DNA of 64,000 bases from Jejuia sp. UBA6058 (GCA_002428965.1 DIYI01000017.1:291873-355872), one strand, 5' to 3'; positions 43,777 through 52,526 are shown, counted from the first letter of the stretch. Notes: a model not told the origin generated them from the letters alone. Translations and numbers: made by a program.

Positions 43777-44859
43777 TTACATTTTTAAATAAAGTTCTTT
43801 TATTTTTTTGTGAGTAATACTTTTTTTCCAGTTCTTACCAATAGCATTTTCCCAAAGTGGCTCCAGACTTAATGAAATATTAATCATGGTATCAATATCA
43901 TTTTCAGATAGGTCTTTACAAATACCTTGTGGTAACTCGATATTATGTTTTACTAACATTTGTTTAAATAATTTCACATCATCTGGATAAAACTCTTCTA
44001 AATGATTAAAAACTATGCAGTTACCAATTCCATGTTTTGTACCTAGTAAATAGGAAAGTCCGTAACTTAAAGCATGTGCTACCCCAACCTGAGAATAGGC
44101 TATACTCATACCCCCATGCCACGAGGCCATCATTAGTTTATCTTGTTCGTCCTTTGCAGATATTCCTCCATCAAAAAATATTTCTTTACACAAGTTATAG
44201 GACATCTCTCCATATGTTTTGCTAAACGCATTAAGATACGTACCATTAAGTGACTCAACACTATGAATAAAACAGTCCATTCCAGTAAAAAACCATTGGT
44301 TTTTTTCTACACCTTTAGTTAGTTCAGGATCCAAAACTACTTGATCAAAAGGTGTATAGTCTGAGTTTATACCCAGCTTTCGTGTTGAACCTGTTAAAAC
44401 TGTGGTTCTAGATACCTCTGCCCCAGTACCAGAAATCGTTGGAATACCTACGTGATATACAGCTTTATTCTTTACTAAATCCCAACCTTGATAGTCTTCT
44501 GAACTGCCTTCATTAGTAAGCATAATGGCAACTGCCTTTGCTAAGTCTAATATAGAACCACCACCAATACCGATTACACCAGAGGGACGTTCTTTGGATG
44601 TTAAAATAATATCTTCAACCAACTTATCAACTTGAGATGTTTTAGGCTCCTCAATTGTTGAAACGTATATAATTTTATCATCGTAAGAAATTGGTATTCT
44701 TGACGTAAGGTTAATTTCAGCACGAAAAACATCATCGACCAAAAAGACAAAAGGAGCGTTATTACTCAAGCGATTTGGAGCAAGCAACTCACCTAACTGA
44801 TTGAAACTACCGCGACCAAAAATTACTCTTGGTACCATTGGAAAGTTTTTATAACTCAT
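43777..44859 (-). CDS. kdnB: 3-deoxy-alpha-D-manno-octulosonate 8-oxidase KdnB-like
   Basis: 360 residues of the iron-containing alcohol dehydrogenase fold. It closely follows my memory of Shewanella oneidensis KdnB: VIFGRGSFNQLGELL, VFLVDDVFRAE, GVIGIGGGSILDLAKAVAIM, DYQGWDL, IPTISGTGAEVSRTTVLTG, WFFTGMDCFIHSVESL and MSIAYSQVGVAHALSYGL. KdnB oxidises the 8-hydroxyl of Kdo so that KdnA can transaminate it to Kdo8N, an amino form found in the lipopolysaccharide core. kdsB is three genes upstream on the same strand. No KdnA-like aminotransferase is in the window. Confidence 0.88.
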   Translation of the reverse strand: MSYKNFPMVPRVIFGRGSFNQLGELLAPNRLSNNAPFVFLVDDVFRAEINLTSRIPISYDDKIIYVSTIEEPKTSQVDKLVEDIILTSKERPSGVIGIGGGSILDLAKAVAIMLTNEGSSEDYQGWDLVKNKAVYHVGIPTISGTGAEVSRTTVLTGSTRKLGINSDYTPFDQVVLDPELTKGVEKNQWFFTGMDCFIHSVESLNGTYLNAFSKTYGEMSYNLCKEIFFDGGISAKDEQDKLMMASWHGGMSIAYSQVGVAHALSYGLSYLLGTKHGIGNCIVFNHLEEFYPDDVKLFKQMLVKHNIELPQGICKDLSENDIDTMINISLSLEPLWENAIGKNWKKSITHKKIKELYLKM

Positions 44860-44906
44860 GCAGTGTATTTTCTTTTAGGAAATGTAAAAATAGTATTATT
44901 TTAAAG

Positions 44907-45527
44907 TTAAAGGTTTAAATAACGCTGAAATTTATCGCAAAACAAACCAATATGATACCCATCGGCCAAAGCATGATTTACGCTTACAGCAACATTCATA
45001 ATTAATTCAGAATTTACTTTTGAAGCTTTACTAAATGCAAGCTTTGGAACAGATTCCATAAAACCAGAAACAGGTTCTTTATGCCCAGTAAAACTAAACC
45101 AAGGCAGTGCTGAACAGTGTATACAGTCTAAACTATTAGTTGGTGGATAAAACTCATTAGCGTTAAATACTCGTTCTTTTTCTTTATTGATATTTTTAAT
45201 AAAACCTTTCAATTCATCATCGAATGGAATAAATGATAAGGCAAAATTTTTATCAGGTCTCATAAATGTAGCCGAGGCATGTATGACATCAAAAGATACA
45301 ACTTTATCATTTTTAATTCTTAACTTTAAATTGTTTACGCTATTAACAGCTTTCATACAATCATGTAGATACCTAGCAAAAAAACTAACTCCATTTTCTT
45401 TTGAAAAGTTATACGCCTTAGTCACATTAAATGGTATTGTTACACCAAAAAACGGATCTTTAAAATCCCTAAAATGATTGTATTGATGTTTGCGGCTCCA
45501 ATTATCCGTATCTATAATCGTCATCAT
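44907..45527 (-). CDS. Chloramphenicol acetyltransferase-fold acyltransferase
   Basis: 206 residues of the type A CAT family. The catalytic block is VSVNHALADGYHIGLFCD with His185 and Asp189 in the positions of HxxxDG. The N-terminus (WSRKHQYNHFRDFKDPFFGV) and NFALSFIPFDDELKGF, PWFSFTGHKEP also fit. Many chromosomal CAT-like proteins are not resistance enzymes. Here it overlaps the HAD gene by four bases and lies 47 bp from kdnB, so an acyl transfer to an aminosugar or other envelope precursor is a reasonable guess. Drug resistance is possible but unsupported by context. Confidence 0.85.
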   Translation of the reverse strand: MMTIIDTDNWSRKHQYNHFRDFKDPFFGVTIPFNVTKAYNFSKENGVSFFARYLHDCMKAVNSVNNLKLRIKNDKVVSFDVIHASATFMRPDKNFALSFIPFDDELKGFIKNINKEKERVFNANEFYPPTNSLDCIHCSALPWFSFTGHKEPVSGFMESVPKLAFSKASKVNSELIMNVAVSVNHALADGYHIGLFCDKFQRYLNL

Positions 45528-46228
45528 TCAAATAATTGCAATATCTCTTTTAAACTATTTAGGGTTTTATATTTTTTTCCATTGGTCTCTTTTTCCGATA
45601 CCGTCTCATGCGCCCACGTAGTGTGAAACGGCACATGAACTGCACTTGCACCAATATTTACAAGAGGTAAAACATCAGATTTTAAGGAATTTCCAATCAT
45701 CAAAAACTCAGAAGGTTTTACTTTTAGGTGTTTCAACAGCTTCGAATAATTTTCTTCTTTCTTATCACTAAGCACTTCAATATGATGAAAATATGATGTT
45801 AACCCAGATTTCTCCAACTTACGCTCTTGGTCCAACAAATCTCCTTTTGTTGCTAAAATAAGCCTGTAATTTTTAGACAATTTTTCCAAAACCTCTTCCA
45901 CCCCATCCAATAGTTCAACTGGTTTATCTAACATTGCTTTTCCAATATTAATAATCGATTTAATTTTAGAATTGGAAATAGTATAATTTGACAACTCTAA
46001 TGCGCACTCTACCATTGATAGTGTAAATGCTTTAATACCATAACCATACAAATCAAGATTACCTATCTCCTTCTTAAAAAGTTCTTGATCAATTTTATTG
46101 GGTGTTTCAAATTCTGATAATAGTTTAGAAAACTCCTCTTCGGCTTCTCTAAAATAAGTTTCGTTTACCCAGAGTGTATCGTCCGCATCAAAACCAATAA
46201 CTTTTTTGATACTGTAATTTATTTCCAT
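45524..46228 (-). CDS. HAD family hydrolase
   Basis: 234 residues. HAD motif I is VIGFDADDTLWVNE (nucleophile Asp15), motif II LILATKGD, motif III Lys in the LSDKKEENY region and motif IV FLMIGNSLKSDVLP. A helical cap (about 30-100) follows the first motif, as in YjjG-like phosphatases. It overlaps kdsB by ten bases and the CAT-like gene by four. A role as Kdo-8-phosphate phosphatase would suit the context, but KdsC proteins are shorter and lack this cap, so another phosphosugar is as likely. Confidence 0.85.
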   Translation of the reverse strand: MEINYSIKKVIGFDADDTLWVNETYFREAEEEFSKLLSEFETPNKIDQELFKKEIGNLDLYGYGIKAFTLSMVECALELSNYTISNSKIKSIINIGKAMLDKPVELLDGVEEVLEKLSKNYRLILATKGDLLDQERKLEKSGLTSYFHHIEVLSDKKEENYSKLLKHLKVKPSEFLMIGNSLKSDVLPLVNIGASAVHVPFHTTWAHETVSEKETNGKKYKTLNSLKEILQLFE

Positions 46229-46947
46229 ATTTTTTTTGCACGTTCTAGATCTTCAGGAGTATCAATTTCAACGCCTTCAACATCCGTTTCTACCATTTTT
46301 ATGCGCTTACCATACTCTAAATAGCGTAATTGTTCTAATTTTTCTGAAGCCTCTAAAATAGCCATAGGTAATTTATAAAAATCTAATAACGCTTGCCTTC
46401 TAAATGCGTAAACTCCTTTATGTTTATAATATTTGATATTAACATTTAAATCTCTAGCATATGGAATAGGGCTTCTTGAGAAATACAAAGCAAAATTTGA
46501 TTGATCTACCACAACTTTAACCGCGTTAGGACTTTCTATTTCATCCTTATCAGTAATATGCACCATTAAAGATGCCAAATCTACTTCTTTGTTCAAATCG
46601 GTTTTAAAAACGTTGATTAACTTTTCCAATGAAACTCTATCTGTAAAAGGTTCATCACCCTGAACATTAACCACAACATCTACATCCAATTCTTCAATTG
46701 CTTCAGCAATTCTATCACTACCAGAATGATGCTCCTTTTTACTCATAACCGCCTTTCCGCCATTATTTTCAATTTCATCATAAATTATTTTGCTATCAGT
46801 AACAACAATAACATCATCAAAAAGTTGAGTGGCAACGGTAGCTTGATAGGTTTGCAATATCACAGATTTTCCCCCTAAAATTTGCATTAGCTTTCCAGGA
46901 AACCTCGAGGCACTATAGCGCGCGGGAATCATTGAAATTATTTTCAT
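46219..46947 (-). CDS. kdsB: 3-deoxy-manno-octulosonate cytidylyltransferase
   Basis: 242 residues. Diagnostic blocks: MIPARYSASRFPGKLMQILG (nucleotide-binding loop), VVTDSKIIYDEIEN, HHSGSDRIAEAIEEL, VVNVQGDEPF and KHKGVYAFRRQALLDF. KdsB activates Kdo (or Kdo8N) as the CMP sugar for transfer to lipid A, an essential step in most Gram-negative bacteria. It is co-directional and overlapping with the HAD gene, upstream of kdnB. Confidence 0.95.
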   Translation of the reverse strand: MKIISMIPARYSASRFPGKLMQILGGKSVILQTYQATVATQLFDDVIVVTDSKIIYDEIENNGGKAVMSKKEHHSGSDRIAEAIEELDVDVVVNVQGDEPFTDRVSLEKLINVFKTDLNKEVDLASLMVHITDKDEIESPNAVKVVVDQSNFALYFSRSPIPYARDLNVNIKYYKHKGVYAFRRQALLDFYKLPMAILEASEKLEQLRYLEYGKRIKMVETDVEGVEIDTPEDLERAKKIWK

Positions 46948-46984
46948 CTGTTACTTTTGGTTAAGTCTCAAAAATACCAATAAT

Positions 46985-47560
46985 TTATTCAATTTTTTGC
47001 TTCTTTTTTTTAAGCTTACCAAATAACTTTAAAACTATAACTAGAATACCAATTACTAGAACAATAGCCAAAAGAGGAAGAAATATGGATATAATCGACA
47101 TGACAACAGAAGATCCTGTTTCAATAACTGAAACAACAGGATTAGCAACGCCGCCTGTGGTTGCTGTTGATGTTAAGCGTGTTGCACTTGATGTTCCCGC
47201 AATTGCGGCAGCAGTACCTCCCCCAGCAATAATAGCAAGCGACCAAGTAACTAGCGGGCTTAAATCTGCGACTGTAGATAACATAACTGCGGTTCCCGCT
47301 ATACCCGCCAAAGGTATTGCTATACTATCTAACAAATTATCAACATAAGGAATAAAATAAGCGCAAATCTCTACCAAGGTGGCAACACCTAATGCAACTA
47401 ATGCAGGAACACTACCAACCCACTCCCAAGATTCGTTAAGTTGCCAAATATCAAAATACGATGCTAAACTTAAAGCAAATAATGGTAAAAACACACGAAA
47501 ACCTACTGAAGCTGATAAGCCAATACCAAGACAAATGCTTATTATAGTTTCTGGTGTCAT
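46985..47560 (-). CDS. DUF4126 family membrane protein
   Basis: 191 residues with about five hydrophobic segments. The N-terminus LGIGLSASVGFRVFLPLFAL and the middle AIIAGGGTAAAIAGTSSATR match the DUF4126 layout, and the C-terminus ends in a basic tail (KLFGKLKKKKQKIE). The function of the family is unknown. It lies between the helicase gene and kdsB, all on the minus strand with short gaps. Confidence 0.85.
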   Translation of the reverse strand: MTPETIISICLGIGLSASVGFRVFLPLFALSLASYFDIWQLNESWEWVGSVPALVALGVATLVEICAYFIPYVDNLLDSIAIPLAGIAGTAVMLSTVADLSPLVTWSLAIIAGGGTAAAIAGTSSATRLTSTATTGGVANPVVSVIETGSSVVMSIISIFLPLLAIVLVIGILVIVLKLFGKLKKKKQKIE

Positions 47561-47572
47561 TTTACAACGTTC

Positions 47573-48997
47573 TTAATCTTCAAAAAAATCATCTTTAAAA
47601 CCAATAAGGTACAACTTTTCTTTTGCCCTGGTTACAGCTGTATACAACCACCTCATATAATCAACATCTATACCGTTTGCTAAATAAGGCTTTTCTACAA
47701 ACACCGTATGCCATTGCCCACCTTGAGATTTATGGCAGGTTATAGCGTATGAAAATTTAACCTGAAGTGCATTAAAATACTTGTTGTTCTTTACTTTTAG
47801 AAACTTTTTATACTTGCTTTTTTCATCTTCAAAATCTTTCATTACCTCTTGGTACAGTCTGTTGGATTCATCATAAGATAAAGAAGGGGTTTCAGCATGA
47901 ATTGTATCTAATAATAATACGGTTTCAAAAGGGCGCATTTTGGGGTAATCCACCATTCTTACTTTTACTTCTGCGAAACGAAACCCGTACAAGTCGATAA
48001 GCTTGAATATCTCTAATATTTCAATAATATCACCGTTTGCTATAAACCCAGCTTCGGTGGTAGGTTTTACCCAGAAATAGTTATTTTTTACCACCATTAA
48101 ATAATCCCCAGCTGTTAACTCGTTTTCATTAAACAGTATTCTACTGCGTATTTGTTGATTATATAAATTGGCACGTTTATTACTTCTTACAATAATTGCC
48201 GTTTCTTCATTCCCTAAGTTACTGTAGGCGTCGTTAATGGCATCCATAATTTCATAACCATCGGTAAGCCTAACAATATCAGTGTATCCATTCAATTGAA
48301 ATGAAAAGTCATCAAAAAAATTATTACTTAAAGCTTCTCGTATTTCTGTAGCATTTATCAAAATACCAGACCCTTTTTCTTGCCTTACAACTTCATCTAA
48401 TTCCACACGTTTAACTTCCTTGCTGTAATTAAGTGACAACTTATTTTCATCAAGGGCAGGGCTAATATCTAGCTTTACAGGTGGCAATTGCGCCGTATCA
48501 CCAATAAGTAGTAATTTGCATTTAAAACCAGAGTAAACATAGTGCATTAAATCATCTAAAAGAGACCCGTTTTCAAAAAGTTTAGAATCTCTTGGAGTAT
48601 CAGGAATCATGGAAGATTCGTCCACAATAAAAATGGTGTTTTTGTGCTTATTGGGTTGTAAAACAAAGCTAACACCACCACTAGAATTCTTTTTGGGGAA
48701 GTAAATTTTTCTATGAATTGTAAATGCCTCTTTTTTAGAATAATTCGCTATAACTTTTGCAGCTCTTCCTGTTGGCGCCATTAAAACTGCACTCATTTTT
48801 GCCTTCCATAAATTGTTCACTACACTACTAATAATGGTAGTTTTTCCTGTACCAGCATATCCTTTAAGTAAGTAAATAGAATTGGTTGTCTTGCCCAGAA
48901 CAAACTCTGAAAGTTGTTGTAAAACAACATCTTGTTTTAACGTAGGCTGAAATGGAAAATCTTGCTTTATCAAGGCATAAAATTCAGCGGCAGTCAT
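47573..48997 (-). CDS. RecD-like ATP-dependent DNA helicase (SF1B)
   Basis: 474 residues. Motif I GYAGTGKTTII, Ia VLMAPTGRAAKVI, II FIVDESSMI, III LLIGDTAQLPPV, V/VI in SYAITCHKSQGGQWHTVFVE and WLYTAVTRAKEKLYLIGF. The size and motif spelling place it with the short RecD2/Dda-like helicases annotated as AAA family ATPase in Flavobacteriia, without the RecBC partners. It probably unwinds DNA 5'-3' in repair. Confidence 0.92.
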   Translation of the reverse strand: MTAAEFYALIKQDFPFQPTLKQDVVLQQLSEFVLGKTTNSIYLLKGYAGTGKTTIISSVVNNLWKAKMSAVLMAPTGRAAKVIANYSKKEAFTIHRKIYFPKKNSSGGVSFVLQPNKHKNTIFIVDESSMIPDTPRDSKLFENGSLLDDLMHYVYSGFKCKLLLIGDTAQLPPVKLDISPALDENKLSLNYSKEVKRVELDEVVRQEKGSGILINATEIREALSNNFFDDFSFQLNGYTDIVRLTDGYEIMDAINDAYSNLGNEETAIIVRSNKRANLYNQQIRSRILFNENELTAGDYLMVVKNNYFWVKPTTEAGFIANGDIIEILEIFKLIDLYGFRFAEVKVRMVDYPKMRPFETVLLLDTIHAETPSLSYDESNRLYQEVMKDFEDEKSKYKKFLKVKNNKYFNALQVKFSYAITCHKSQGGQWHTVFVEKPYLANGIDVDYMRWLYTAVTRAKEKLYLIGFKDDFFED

Positions 48998-49078
48998 TAA
49001 AAAAAAGAAGGGTTTAGAAATTATTCAAATATAGAAATGATTTTCATTAAGATAGTTTTAACCATTAAAAAAAAATTG

Positions 49079-49086
49079 TAGATTTG
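49079..49086 (+). promoter_or_regulatory. -7 promoter box of the DUF3822-rsmD operon
   Basis: TAGATTTG matches TAnnTTTG exactly, 33 bp before the ATG at 49119. The expected TTG is not obvious at -33. The region is shared with the divergent helicase gene. Confidence 0.55.
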
Positions 49087-49118
49087 CGAAAGACCACTAA
49101 TTAATTTTAAATAAAAAA

Positions 49119-49862
49119 ATGATTACAGTAATAATAGTAACGGTACTTGTTATACTTATCACAATCGGATTGGTAAAACTAATTGATAAATTTATTCCTA
49201 ATAAATTAAGACCTGTAGTAATGCTTGTTTTATGGGGTTTAATATTTTTCTTAGCATACCAAACCTTCATGTCAGTTTATAATCCCATCTTATTTAACCA
49301 AGAAAAGGAAAAACGATATGCAAAAGTTATTGAAAATTTAGAAGATATTAGAGAAGCGCAATTAGCGCATAGAACGGTAACTGGTAAATTTGCTGGTAAA
49401 TGGGATGAGTTAGTGAAATTTATTGACACAGCTCAATTTACACTAACTCAACGAAGAGACTCTAGTGTTGTTGATGAAGAATTAACAAAAAGATACGGAG
49501 GGGTAGAAACATTTAAAGATATAGTGATAATTGACACTTTAGGTTTTAAACCTGTGAAAGACTCTCTTTTCAAAAATTCAGACAGGTATAAATCTATGAT
49601 GAATGTACCTGTTGGTGAAGAAGGTGCTAAGTTTAAATTAGAAGCGGGATTTTTAGAGCAAAACGATATACAAATACCAGTTTTTGAAGCGTCGGTAAAA
49701 AAGAATATTATTTTATTTGATCAGCCAAAAGAATTAGTATCACAAGAAAACGAGGTAGTTTCAGTAGAAGGTGTAAATGGAGATGCTATTAAAGTAGGCT
49801 CGATGGATGAAGTAAAAACTATCGGAAACTGGCCAAAAACATATGGCACAAAAAAGAAATAA
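49119..49862 (+). CDS. Conserved bitopic membrane protein, first gene of the DUF3822-rsmD operon
   Basis: 247 residues. Two closely spaced hydrophobic segments (about 1-20 and 32-51) are followed by a helical region (EKRYAKVIENLEDIREAQLA) and a soluble domain of about 170 residues. I recognise it only as a conserved companion of DUF3822 in Bacteroidetes. The 3' end overlaps the DUF3822 start by 20 bases. The part after the membrane, with IREAQLAHRTVTGKFAGKWD, recalls the pilin-like pattern of a helix followed by a small sheet domain, but this is only an impression. Confidence 0.8.
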   Translation: MITVIIVTVLVILITIGLVKLIDKFIPNKLRPVVMLVLWGLIFFLAYQTFMSVYNPILFNQEKEKRYAKVIENLEDIREAQLAHRTVTGKFAGKWDELVKFIDTAQFTLTQRRDSSVVDEELTKRYGGVETFKDIVIIDTLGFKPVKDSLFKNSDRYKSMMNVPVGEEGAKFKLEAGFLEQNDIQIPVFEASVKKNIILFDQPKELVSQENEVVSVEGVNGDAIKVGSMDEVKTIGNWPKTYGTKKK

Positions 49863-50667
49863 TAATTCTGATATAAAAACACACAAGAAACTGTCCATTC
49901 AAATTAGTTTGAGTGGACTTTCTTTTTGTATCCTAAATAATATTTATTCGAAAGTTGAGGCTTTTGAGCAAATTGATTTTGATAAAAAGCTTAATCCTTT
50001 TGAGGTATTAGAACGCTTAATACACTATTTTGATACACGAGAATATCTCCAAACCCAATTTGATGATATTCTAGTAATTCATGAAAATGACATTTCTACG
50101 CTTGTCCCAAAAGTGTTATTCAATGAAGATTATTTGGCAGATTATTTAAAGTTCAATTCTAAAATATTAAAATCAGACTTTATTAGTTACGACACTTTAA
50201 ATCGTAATGAAAGTGTAAATGTATATGTGCCCTACGTAAACGTCAACAACTACATTTACGAAACCTTTGGTGAATTTACTTTTAAACATTTCTCTACTAT
50301 TTTAATTGATGAAATTTTAAAAAATGAAATTAACACACTTTCAAAGAAGTTATACATTCATATAAGTAAACATCATTTTGAAATAATAGTTACACAAAAA
50401 GGAGAGCTTATGCTGTACAACACCTTTGAGTACAGTAATGAAGAGGACTTTATCTACTACGTTTTATTTACGATGGAGCAATTACAACTTAACGCTGAAA
50501 CTACAAAAGCTATTTTTCTTGGTAATATTTCAAAGGATTCAAACTTTTACAAAATAGCATATAAATATATTCGCCATATTAGTATTTCAGAATATAATAG
50601 CAGTTATGGTATTACGCGTAATGAGGAAAAAGAGCAATCTAGTTTCATAATTACTAACAGTTTTTAA
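49843..50667 (+). CDS. DUF3822 family protein
   Basis: 274 residues, soluble. It starts with a basic linker and KKLSIQISLSGLSFCILNNI, then ILVIHENDISTLVPKVLFNE and YVNVNNYIYETFGEFTFKHF, all characteristic of DUF3822. The alternating sheet/helix blocks are reminiscent of actin-like ATPases such as PilM, but without clear phosphate loops. Its start lies inside the preceding membrane-protein gene, and its stop TAA shares one base with the rsmD start (TAATG), so translation is coupled across all three. Confidence 0.88.
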   Translation: MAQKRNNNSDIKTHKKLSIQISLSGLSFCILNNIYSKVEAFEQIDFDKKLNPFEVLERLIHYFDTREYLQTQFDDILVIHENDISTLVPKVLFNEDYLADYLKFNSKILKSDFISYDTLNRNESVNVYVPYVNVNNYIYETFGEFTFKHFSTILIDEILKNEINTLSKKLYIHISKHHFEIIVTQKGELMLYNTFEYSNEEDFIYYVLFTMEQLQLNAETTKAIFLGNISKDSNFYKIAYKYIRHISISEYNSSYGITRNEEKEQSSFIITNSF

Positions 50668-51203
50668 TGCGCATAATTTCGGGACAATATAAAAGTCGTA
50701 AAATAGTTGCTCCTAAACAGTTACCTGTTCGCCCAACGACTGATATGGCTAAGGAATCTCTTTTCAATATCTTAAACAACACTTACTATTTTGATGAAGT
50801 TTCAGTTTTAGATTTGTTTGCAGGTACAGGCAATATAAGTTACGAGTTTGCCTCTCGAGGTACAGAAAAAATACTCTGCGTAGATCAGCATTTTGGTTGT
50901 ATAAAGTTTATCAATCAAACTGCAGAAAAATTTGAAATGCCGATTGACACTATAAAAAGTGATGTATTCAAGTTTCTAGAAAATTCAAAAACCAAGTTCG
51001 ATATTATATTTGCTGATCCACCCTATGGTTTCTCTAAAGTGGAATTTGAGCGTATTCCACTACTTGTGTTTCAGCAAAATCTACTTAATGAAAATGGCGT
51101 ACTTATAGTAGAACATTCCAAACAAACCAATCTCAATTCTATACTTAATTTTGACGTTTCAAAAAGTTATGGGGGTAGCGTATTTAGCTTTTTTAAACTC
51201 TAA
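50667..51203 (+). CDS. rsmD: 16S rRNA (guanine(966)-N(2))-methyltransferase RsmD
   Basis: 178 residues. MRIISGQYKSRKIVAPKQLP and RPTTDMAKESLFNIL are the RsmD beginning, VLDLFAGTGNISYEFASRG the SAM-binding loop, and FDIIFADPPYGF the catalytic (D/N)PPY motif. It methylates G966 of 16S rRNA in the assembled small subunit. Last gene of the three-gene operon from 49119. The 170 bp after it hold no gene. Confidence 0.95.
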   Translation: MRIISGQYKSRKIVAPKQLPVRPTTDMAKESLFNILNNTYYFDEVSVLDLFAGTGNISYEFASRGTEKILCVDQHFGCIKFINQTAEKFEMPIDTIKSDVFKFLENSKTKFDIIFADPPYGFSKVEFERIPLLVFQQNLLNENGVLIVEHSKQTNLNSILNFDVSKSYGGSVFSFFKL

Positions 51204-51373
51204 ATATTAACATTTGTTAACTTATAAGTGCTTTTTTTTCAATACTTTAGGAATCTCCCTTAGAGTCCCAAGCTCTATGCACATTGCTCTCGAATTCAAA
51301 AAGCTTTTATTTTTTGTTTAAGTAGGTTATGGTTTTTAAGTAAGAATACTAACCTTTAAAACCATATATAATT

Positions 51374-52123
51374 ATGAAAACTAACAAAACCATTTTATTA
51401 ACATGCCTTTCTATTTGTATAACAGTTTGCATGTCGTATGCACAACAAATGTTTCTAGTATTCGAGGATAATGTAAAGCCTTCAAAAGTTATGGATTACG
51501 AGAAAGCGGTAAAGGAATATAATAATGCCTGTGTTGAACATGAAGTGGATGTCTATTGGCAAGCTGCCTCTCAAGACGACTTCACCTATTATTATATTTC
51601 TCCAATAGAAAAAATGGCAGATCTTGACGAAAAACCCATGAAAGAAATGGCAGAGGCTATGGGTGATAAATTCAAAAGTATGCTGACGGACATGGATAAA
51701 TGCACAACTGCATCGGGCTCATACATGATGTATGCTGTGGATGATTTGAGCTATAAAGCGCCAGAGGGGACAGACAGATCAGATTTAAACTACCGTGCAT
51801 GGTACGAGTTGCACTATCAATCTGAGAACAAGGAAAAACTAATGGAAGGCATGAAAGCCGTTAAAGCAATGTTTGAAGAAAAAGGTTCCACAGAGTACTA
51901 CAATGTGTACCATACAGGATTTGGTACTATGGAAAACTATTTCTTAGTTTCAGTTGCTGCTAAAGATGGTGTGGACAGTGAAACTCGTGGAAAAGAAAAT
52001 CAAAAAGTACTAGGTCCAGACCGTTACGAAACCTTCGATAAAGTAATGGCTTACGTAGAAAATTGGGTAGAACATAGAGGTAGAATGCGTCCAGATTTAT
52101 CCTATTTACCTAAAAAAAGCTAA
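51374..52123 (+). CDS. Exported protein of unknown function, 249 aa
   Basis: A signal peptide (MKTNKTILLTCLSICITVCM) with cleavage near SYAQQ. The mature part begins MFLVFEDNVKPSKVMDYEKA and later has YRAWYELHYQSENKEKLMEG, YYNVYHTGFGTMENYFLVSV. The two halves share a strand-helix-strand rhythm suggestive of two ferredoxin-like (dimeric alpha-beta barrel, NIPSNAP/ABM-like) units, but the resemblance is weak. It stands alone, followed by a hairpin at 52152. Confidence 0.8.
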   Translation: MKTNKTILLTCLSICITVCMSYAQQMFLVFEDNVKPSKVMDYEKAVKEYNNACVEHEVDVYWQAASQDDFTYYYISPIEKMADLDEKPMKEMAEAMGDKFKSMLTDMDKCTTASGSYMMYAVDDLSYKAPEGTDRSDLNYRAWYELHYQSENKEKLMEGMKAVKAMFEEKGSTEYYNVYHTGFGTMENYFLVSVAAKDGVDSETRGKENQKVLGPDRYETFDKVMAYVENWVEHRGRMRPDLSYLPKKS

Positions 52124-52151
52124 AAACACACAACCAACCAATTTTTAACTA

Positions 52152-52184
52152 TAAACCCTTCTTGAGCAATTCAGGAAGGGTTTA
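52152..52184. terminator. Hairpin between exported protein and rnpB
   Basis: TAAACCCTTC (52152-52161) pairs with GAAGGGTTTA (52175-52184), and TGA/TCA extends the stem inside. It lies downstream of two converging transcripts (the + strand gene ending 52123 and rnpB on the - strand). T-runs are short on both sides. Confidence 0.7.
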
Positions 52185-52192
52185 TTATGTTA

Positions 52193-52526
52193 AAGCAAAT
52201 CTATAAGCCGAATTCTGTATGTCATGAACTTGTTTCAGGATCCTATCCACAAGACAAAACACCCTTATCATTTATCTTGGCGCAATGTTGCCACTACGCT
52301 CTAGCTGCCTACCCTCCAGCAATCAAACGTGCCGCTTTCAAACGCTGGTATACATGGCATTGCACCACATAGAGTTTACCTGATTTCACTACGGCACTAC
52401 CCGTACATGCTTTCTGTTGCACTTTTCCTAACCTTTCGGCTGGTGGCTATTAACCACTATGTTGCACTATGGTGTTCGGACTTTCCTTCACGCCATGAGC
52501 GTGACGATAAGGCGATTTACTTGCAG
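52193..52526 (-). ncRNA. rnpB: RNase P RNA (bacterial type A)
   Basis: Read on the minus strand. The 5' conserved core GAAGGAAAGTCCGAACACC lies at 52471-52489 and the 3' signature ACAGAATTCGGCTTATAG at 52203-52220. CCGAA of the first pairs with TTCGG of the second, the P4 helix, with covariation from the usual CCGGG/CCCGG. GCAAGT (52519-52524) and ATTTGC (52195-52200) pair as P1, which sets the approximate ends. AGATAAATGAT is also present. This ribozyme cuts the 5' leader from tRNA precursors. Between AGATAAATGAT and ACAGAA there are about 50 nt, far more than the eight or so in E. coli, and part of this is a copy of a dispersed repeat (52221-52247). Confidence 0.93.
52221..52247 (-). repeat. 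Dispersed repeat copy inside rnpB
   Basis: On the minus strand, GATCCTGAAACAAGTTCATG followed by AC. It matches the repeat at 26412-26438 (GATTCTGAAACAAGTTCAGA then ATGAC) except for a 3-nt deletion and one substitution, and includes the same TGAC end. It lies immediately 5' of the conserved ACAGAATTCGGCTTATAG of RNase P RNA. Confidence 0.7.

Noticed and set aside
44907..45527. Chloramphenicol resistance gene
   Set aside because: The fold and catalytic His/Asp are CAT-like, but the gene is embedded in an envelope-sugar operon with no mobile element, so a resistance label is not justified.
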